This document shows, one piece after another, positions 59,225 to 64,000 of a stretch of 64,000 bases of DNA. This stretch comes from Prevotellaceae bacterium (GTDB taxonomy: Bacteria; Bacteroidota; Bacteroidia; Bacteroidales; Bacteroidaceae). The stretch spans positions 26,165 through 90,164 of the forward strand of contig JAHZGX010000001.1 of the NCBI GenBank assembly GCA_019420585.1. Reading direction: 5' to 3'. The notes under the pieces are model-generated. The model did not search any database. It saw only the letters and a list, made by a program, of their open reading frames with translations, and was not told where the DNA came from. Position 1 is the first letter of the stretch, and each line of letters begins with the position of its first letter. A program made the position numbers and the translations under genes.

Positions 59225-61783
59225 ATGAACATGAACCAATACACCATCAAGGCTCAGGAGGCCGTGCAGGAAGCCCTGAAGCGCGTGGAGCGCCAAGGAC
59301 AGCAGACCATAGAGCCCGAGCACCTGCTGTGTGGAGTGATGCAGGTGGCCGGAGAGGTCACAGGATTCATTTTCCGCAAACTGGGCATGAACCCTGCCAC
59401 CGTACAGCAAGCAGTGGATGCACAGATAGGCAGTCTGCCCAAGGTACAGGGAGGAGAACCCTATCTGGGCAGACAGGCAGCCCAGGTGCTGAGGCAGGCT
59501 GAGCAACTGGCACAGCAGGCCGGAGATGAATACGTGTCGGTGGAGCATCTGCTCATGGCCATCGTGGAGGTGGACTGCACAGCCGGCAAGATGCTCAAGG
59601 ACATGGGGCTCACCAAGGACGAACTGAAGCGCGCCATAAGTGAACTGCGTGGCGGGCAGAAGGTCACCAGCCAGTCAAGCGAGGACACTTACCAGAGCCT
59701 GGGCAAGTATGCACGCAACCTGGTGGATGAGGCTCGGGCCGGAAAACTGGATCCCGTGATTGGTCGGGACGATGAGATAAGGAGGGTACTGCAGATTCTG
59801 TCGAGGAGAACCAAGAACAATCCCATCCTGATAGGTGAGCCGGGCACCGGCAAGACGGCCATTGTGGAAGGACTGGCACACAGGATACTGCGAGGCGATG
59901 TGCCCGAGAACCTCAAGGACAAGCAACTCTACAGTCTGGACATGGGCGCGCTGGTGGCCGGTGCCAAGTACAAGGGTGAGTTCGAGGAAAGGCTGAAGAG
60001 CGTGGTCAACGAGGTGACCAAGAGCGAAGGACGGATTATCCTGTTCATTGATGAGATACACACCCTGGTGGGGGCAGGCAAGGGCGAGGGAGCCATGGAT
60101 GCTGCCAACATACTGAAACCGGCACTGGCAAGGGGCGAACTGAGAAGCATTGGCGCCACCACTCTTGACGAGTATCAGAAATACTTTGAAAAGGACAAGG
60201 CTCTGGAGCGACGCTTCCAGACCGTGATGGTGGACGAGCCCGACACTGCGGCTGCCGTGAGCATACTGAGAGGACTGAAGGAGAGGTATGAGAATCACCA
60301 CCACGTGCGCATACAGGATGATGCCATCATTGCCGCCGTGGAACTCTCTGCCCGGTATATCACCGACCGATTCCTGCCCGACAAGGCCATAGACCTGATG
60401 GACGAGGCTGCTGCAAAACTCCGCATGGAGCGTGACTCATTGCCCGAGGAACTGGACGAACTGACCCGCAGGCTCAAGCAACTGGAGATTGAGCGGGAAG
60501 CCATCAGACGCGAGGGAGACTCGGAGAAACTGCAGTCACTCAACAAGGAAATTGCCGACCTGCAGGAACAGGAAAAGACTTTCCGCAGCAAGTGGGAAGG
60601 TGAGAGAGACCTGGTCAACCGCATACAGCAGGACAAGCAGGAGATGGAGCAACTGCGCTTCGAGGCAGAGAAGGCTGAGCGTGAGGGAAACTACGGACGA
60701 GTGGCGGAAATCAGGTATGGCAAACTGCAGCAACTGGAGCAGGACATCAAGAGCATACAGGACGAACTGCATCAGGCACAGGGAACCGAAGCCATGGTGA
60801 AGGAAGAAGTAACCGCCGATGACATAGCCGATGTGGTGAGCCGCTGGACAGGCATACCTGTGAGCCGCATGATGCAGAGCGAGCGTGAGAAACTGCTGCA
60901 CCTGGAAGAGGAACTGCACAGACGTGTCATAGGACAGGACGAGGCCATACAGGCTGTGAGCGATGCCGTGCGGCGCAGCAGAGCCGGACTGCAGGATCCC
61001 CGCAGGCCCATCGGCAGTTTCATATTCCTTGGTACCACAGGAGTGGGCAAGACCGAACTTGCCAAGGCACTGGCCGACTATCTGTTCGATGACGAGCAGA
61101 TGATGACGAGGATAGACATGAGCGAGTATCAGGAGAAGTTCAGTGTGTCACGCCTCATCGGTGCGCCTCCGGGATACGTGGGCTATGACGAGGGCGGACA
61201 GCTCACCGAGGCGGTGCGCAGGAAACCTTATCAAGTGGTGCTCTTTGATGAGATTGAGAAGGCTCACCCCGATGTGTTCAACATCCTGCTGCAGGTGCTG
61301 GACGACGGGCGGCTGACCGACTCGAAGGGGCGGACGGTCAACTTCAAGAATACCATCATCATCATGACCAGCAACCTGGGCAGTCAGATCATACAGGGCA
61401 CCAAGGACGATGAGGAGGCTCGAAGGCAGGTACTGGCACTGCTGAAGAAGACCATACGCCCGGAATTCCTGAACCGCATTGACGAGACCATCGTGTTCAA
61501 GCCGCTCACGCTGGACGAAATACGGCAAGTGGTGCGACTGCAGATAGATGGCGTAACACAGATGCTGGCACGCAACGGCGTGAGGCTGGAACTGACCGGC
61601 AAGGCCATTGACCTGCTGGCCGATGAAGGCTACGACCCAGACTTCGGTGCACGTCCTGTGAAGAGAGCCATACAGAGGATGCTGCTCAATGACCTGAGCA
61701 AGACCCTCCTGGCCGGCACACTCGACAGGGAGCGCATCATCAAGGTGGATGCCGATGGAGATCATCTGACATTTGCCAACTGA
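59225..61783 (+). CDS. clpB: ATP-dependent disaggregase ClpB
   Basis: An 852-aa AAA+ chaperone that rescues aggregated proteins with DnaK. Order: Clp N-domain (about 1-145), AAA-1 with Walker A GEPGTGKTA (about 205) and LFIDEIHTLVGAG, the middle coiled-coil domain (about 410-530, LEIEREAIRREGDSEKL) that separates ClpB from ClpA/C, then AAA-2 with GTTGVGKTELAKAL (about 605) and VVLFDEIEKAHPDV. There is no ClpP-binding loop motif of ClpA type. Length is normal. A 234-bp upstream gap holds no obvious CIRCE element or TANNTTTG box. The MATE gene follows after 4 bp. Confidence 0.97.
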   Translation: MNMNQYTIKAQEAVQEALKRVERQGQQTIEPEHLLCGVMQVAGEVTGFIFRKLGMNPATVQQAVDAQIGSLPKVQGGEPYLGRQAAQVLRQAEQLAQQAGDEYVSVEHLLMAIVEVDCTAGKMLKDMGLTKDELKRAISELRGGQKVTSQSSEDTYQSLGKYARNLVDEARAGKLDPVIGRDDEIRRVLQILSRRTKNNPILIGEPGTGKTAIVEGLAHRILRGDVPENLKDKQLYSLDMGALVAGAKYKGEFEERLKSVVNEVTKSEGRIILFIDEIHTLVGAGKGEGAMDAANILKPALARGELRSIGATTLDEYQKYFEKDKALERRFQTVMVDEPDTAAAVSILRGLKERYENHHHVRIQDDAIIAAVELSARYITDRFLPDKAIDLMDEAAAKLRMERDSLPEELDELTRRLKQLEIEREAIRREGDSEKLQSLNKEIADLQEQEKTFRSKWEGERDLVNRIQQDKQEMEQLRFEAEKAEREGNYGRVAEIRYGKLQQLEQDIKSIQDELHQAQGTEAMVKEEVTADDIADVVSRWTGIPVSRMMQSEREKLLHLEEELHRRVIGQDEAIQAVSDAVRRSRAGLQDPRRPIGSFIFLGTTGVGKTELAKALADYLFDDEQMMTRIDMSEYQEKFSVSRLIGAPPGYVGYDEGGQLTEAVRRKPYQVVLFDEIEKAHPDVFNILLQVLDDGRLTDSKGRTVNFKNTIIIMTSNLGSQIIQGTKDDEEARRQVLALLKKTIRPEFLNRIDETIVFKPLTLDEIRQVVRLQIDGVTQMLARNGVRLELTGKAIDLLADEGYDPDFGARPVKRAIQRMLLNDLSKTLLAGTLDRERIIKVDADGDHLTFAN

Positions 61784-61787
61784 CACT

Positions 61788-63131
61788 ATGGACATGACAG
61801 GGAAATACTGCAAGCATTATCCAAAACTGTTATCACTGGGCATACCCATTATGGTGGGCCAACTGGGCACCATCATAATGGGTTTTGCCGATACGCTGAT
61901 GATAGGCCATTACGGCACAGACGAACTGTCTGCTGCCGGATTCGTAAACAACATTATAGGCATGGTGCTCATAGCCGGGATGGGATTCTCTTACGGTCTC
62001 ACCCCTGTTGTGGGGGCACTGCTGGGGCAGGGCAACGGCCACCTGGCAGGCGGCAAGCTGAAAAACAGCCTTGCTGCCAATGCTCTGATGGCGGCTCTCC
62101 TGATGGCGGCCATGGCTGTACTGTTCCTGTGCATGGACCATGTGGGACTGCCTGGCCGGCTGGTTCCGCTCATGCGTCCCTATCTGTTGGTGCTCACCGT
62201 AAGCATCCTGCCCCAGATGCTGTTCAATGCCTTCAAGCAGTTTGCCGACGGACTGCAGGACACCCGGCTGCCCATGTGGGTATTGTTGGGCGGCAATGTG
62301 ATGAACATCCTGGGCAACTGGCTGCTCATCTATGGTGTGGGGCCATTTCCCGGCATGGGACTGCTGGGAGCAGGCATCTCCACCCTGGCAAGCCGCACGG
62401 CCATGTGGGTGGCCATGTTGCTGGTATTCCGCTGCAGCAGGAAGTATGCCGGGCACCGTGCCTGCCATGACCAATCTGCGCTGGAGCATGCTTCACTGCA
62501 CGAACTCGCCCGCCTGGGACTTCCTGTCATGCTGCAACTGGGCATGGAGAGTGCCTCGTTCAGTCTGAGTGCGTTCTACGTGGGATGGCTGGGAGCCACA
62601 GAACTGGCCGCCCACCAAGTGGTGATTACCGTCAGTCAGCTTTGCTTCATGCTCTTTTACGGCATGGCCGCCTCGGTGGCCATAGAGGTCAGTTATTTCC
62701 GGGGCAAGGGACGCATAGATGAGTCGCGCCATGTGGCTTTTGCCGGACTGCATCTCACTTGGCTCATGGGCACGCTGCTGGTCTTGCCCATCCTCCTGCT
62801 CCGCCATCATGTGGGCGCATGGTTCACCGGCAATGCAGAGGTGTCGCTTATGGTGGCATCCATGGTCATCCCTCTCTGCGTGTACCAGTACAGTGATGCC
62901 ATGCAGTGCATTTTTGCCAATGCCCTCCGGGGCATGGCCGATGTGAAGCCCATGGTGTGGATTGCCTTCGTGGCCTATTTCCTGGTGTCGCTGCCTCTGG
63001 GCTATGTGTTCAGCTTCACCTTCGGCTGGGGCATACAGGGTGTGTGGTGGGCATTCCCCTTCGGGCTCACCACGGCAGGCGTACTTTACATGCTGCGCTT
63101 TCTTCACAGCAGTCGGCGGCCGGCAGCATGA
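61788..63131 (+). CDS. MATE family multidrug efflux transporter (NorM-like)
   Basis: A 447-aa membrane protein with 12 predicted helices. The ATG at 61788 gives MDMTGKYCKHYPKLLSLGIP. The two MatE halves are clear: GIPIMVGQLGTIIMGFADTLMIGHYG in half 1 and GLPVMLQLGMESASFSLSAF in half 2. It would export cationic drugs or metabolites by Na+ or H+ antiport. It follows clpB by 4 bp and precedes trmO by 24 bp, so the three genes may be one transcript. Confidence 0.95.
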   Translation: MDMTGKYCKHYPKLLSLGIPIMVGQLGTIIMGFADTLMIGHYGTDELSAAGFVNNIIGMVLIAGMGFSYGLTPVVGALLGQGNGHLAGGKLKNSLAANALMAALLMAAMAVLFLCMDHVGLPGRLVPLMRPYLLVLTVSILPQMLFNAFKQFADGLQDTRLPMWVLLGGNVMNILGNWLLIYGVGPFPGMGLLGAGISTLASRTAMWVAMLLVFRCSRKYAGHRACHDQSALEHASLHELARLGLPVMLQLGMESASFSLSAFYVGWLGATELAAHQVVITVSQLCFMLFYGMAASVAIEVSYFRGKGRIDESRHVAFAGLHLTWLMGTLLVLPILLLRHHVGAWFTGNAEVSLMVASMVIPLCVYQYSDAMQCIFANALRGMADVKPMVWIAFVAYFLVSLPLGYVFSFTFGWGIQGVWWAFPFGLTTAGVLYMLRFLHSSRRPAA

Positions 63132-63155
63132 CCATCATACAGACATACATTGCCC

Positions 63156-63875
63156 ATGGACATCATTGCACACATTGAGACAGATTTCCCCACGAAATTC
63201 GGCATCCCGCGCCAAAGCGGACTGGTCAAGGGATTGGTCTCGCGCATCATCTTCACTCCGGAGTACCGTCATGCCGAGGCACTGCGCGGACTGGAGGGGT
63301 ATTCGCATATCTGGCTGCTGTGGGACTTCAGCCAGGCACATGACGGTAAGGGATGGCATCCCACCGTACGCCCTCCGCGTCTGGGAGGCAATCGCAGGAT
63401 GGGAGTGTGGGCCACACGCAGCCCTTTCCGCCCCAACCACATCGGACTTTCCTGCGTGCGCATACACTCCATCAGCCTGCACACCCCTCAAGGTCCCGTC
63501 ATTGAGGTGGAGGGAGCCGACCTGATGAGCGGCACCCCCATCCTCGACATCAAGCCTTATTTGCCCTATGTGGACTGCCACCCCGATGCCACAGGCGGCT
63601 TCGCACAGGAACAGAACGAGCAAATCAGGCCTCTGCATGTGGAGATTCCCGTTTCATTGGAGAACCTCATCCCCGAGGAGAAGCGCGAAAGTCTGCGTGC
63701 CATACTGGCCTCTGATCCGCGCCCGCACTACCACAATGACCCGGAACGTATTTACACGATGCCCTTTTCCGCCCTGGAAATATCGTTTCAGGTGTCTGGA
63801 AATGCATTGACGGTGACTGCCATCAGGCCTGCGCCGACAGTACTACACCCAACACAAACCATCACCGATGCATAA
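63156..63875 (+). CDS. trmO: tRNA (t6A37) N6-methyltransferase TrmO (TsaA/YaeB family)
   Basis: A 239-aa enzyme that methylates N6-threonylcarbamoyladenosine at tRNA position 37. Family landmarks: FPTKFGIPRQSGLV at the N-terminus, LEGYSHIWLLWDFSQ, RPPRLGGNRRMGVWATRSPFRPN, VEGADLMSGTPILDIKPYLPYVD, and a C-terminal domain with DPRPHYHNDPERIYTM. ATG at 63156; a TTG two codons upstream is less likely. A tRNA gene starts 60 bp downstream. Confidence 0.94.
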   Translation: MDIIAHIETDFPTKFGIPRQSGLVKGLVSRIIFTPEYRHAEALRGLEGYSHIWLLWDFSQAHDGKGWHPTVRPPRLGGNRRMGVWATRSPFRPNHIGLSCVRIHSISLHTPQGPVIEVEGADLMSGTPILDIKPYLPYVDCHPDATGGFAQEQNEQIRPLHVEIPVSLENLIPEEKRESLRAILASDPRPHYHNDPERIYTMPFSALEISFQVSGNALTVTAIRPAPTVLHPTQTITDA

Positions 63876-63914
63876 AAATCATGTCAAACATGACACCCAT
63901 TCAAATAAAAGGCG

Positions 63915-63922
63915 TATCTTTG
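63915..63922 (+). promoter_or_regulatory. -7 box for tRNA-Gly
   Basis: TATCTTTG fits TANNTTTG and ends 13 bp before the tRNA 5' end. Confidence 0.55.
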
Positions 63923-63935
63923 CAGTGACAATAAT

Positions 63936-64000
63936 GCGATAGTGGCTCAGTTGGTAGAGCATTGGCTTCCCAAGCCGAGGGTCGCGGGTTCGAGTCCCGT
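63936..64000 (+). tRNA. tRNA-Gly (anticodon CCC), 3' end outside window
   Basis: The D-arm (GGCTCAGTTGGTAGAGC), a 5-bp anticodon stem TTGGC/GCCGA around loop TTCCCAA with anticodon CCC, and the T-arm GCGGGTTCGAGTCCCGT are all in place. Bases 63936-63942 (GCGATAG) are the 5' acceptor strand; the 3' strand and CCA end lie beyond the window. It reads GGG glycine codons. Confidence 0.93.

Noticed and set aside
61773..61787. Upstream TTG start for the MATE gene
   Set aside because: It lies inside the clpB coding end and adds five residues without family similarity; the ATG at 61788 is preferred.

Overview
The window looks like a chromosomal segment of a Bacteroidota bacterium, most probably a Prevotella-type member of the Bacteroidales. 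This is inferred from TTTG-N20-TANNTTTG promoters, a T9SS-type C-terminal sorting domain, a UpxY-type antiterminator heading a capsule locus, and several fimbrillin-like lipoproteins. No 16S gene is present, so the genus remains a guess.

Layout. (1) 1-14.6 kb holds ordinary core genes of moderate GC: ribonuclease G (cut by the window edge), a 29-residue basic ribosomal-type protein, a BspA-like leucine-rich lipoprotein, an ABC-F ATPase, an M13 metallopeptidase, metA, a U32 tRNA-modification protein, a zinc-ribbon membrane protein, and a large secreted GH76 mannanase. (2) 14.9-44.99 kb is a surface polysaccharide locus. A UpxY/NusG-like antiterminator with a long leader containing a G13 tract comes first. 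An AT-rich serotype-specific part follows: flippase, aminotransferase, CapK-like ligase, NeuD-like and GNAT acetyltransferases, ATP-grasp enzyme, two acyltransferases, Wzy-like polymerase, many glycosyltransferases and a frameshifted IS982. At about 36.9 kb the composition switches back to higher GC for the conserved end: GT4, initiating sugar transferase, a PqqD/nucleotidyltransferase/HPr-kinase-like trio, Wza and Wzc. (3) 44.99-57.86 kb is a mirror-image block of surface lipoprotein genes bounded by a perfect 197-bp inverted repeat. (4) 58-64 kb returns to core genes: Gfo/Idh oxidoreductase, clpB, a MATE transporter, trmO and tRNA-Gly.

Three things stand out. First, the 197-bp inverted repeats start 4 nt after the wzc stop codon and end exactly at codon 30 of two small genes. 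Inversion of the 12.5 kb between them would exchange which lipoprotein pair lies downstream of the capsule export genes while keeping the small reading frame intact; this looks like an undescribed surface switch. Second, a compact three-gene cassette (unknown 253-aa protein, 58-aa protein, ComEC-type metallo-beta-lactamase) has its own near-perfect promoter and sits between two copies of the same wzx 5' fragment. Third, homopolymeric G/C tracts lie in or next to at least six polysaccharide-locus genes, suggesting slipped-strand phase variation.

Functionally, the AT-rich genes would build and decorate a repeat unit on an undecaprenyl carrier, flip it and polymerise it. Wza and Wzc would export it, and the lipoproteins of the invertible block would be displayed on the same surface. 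All statements come from reading the sequence; no database search was run.
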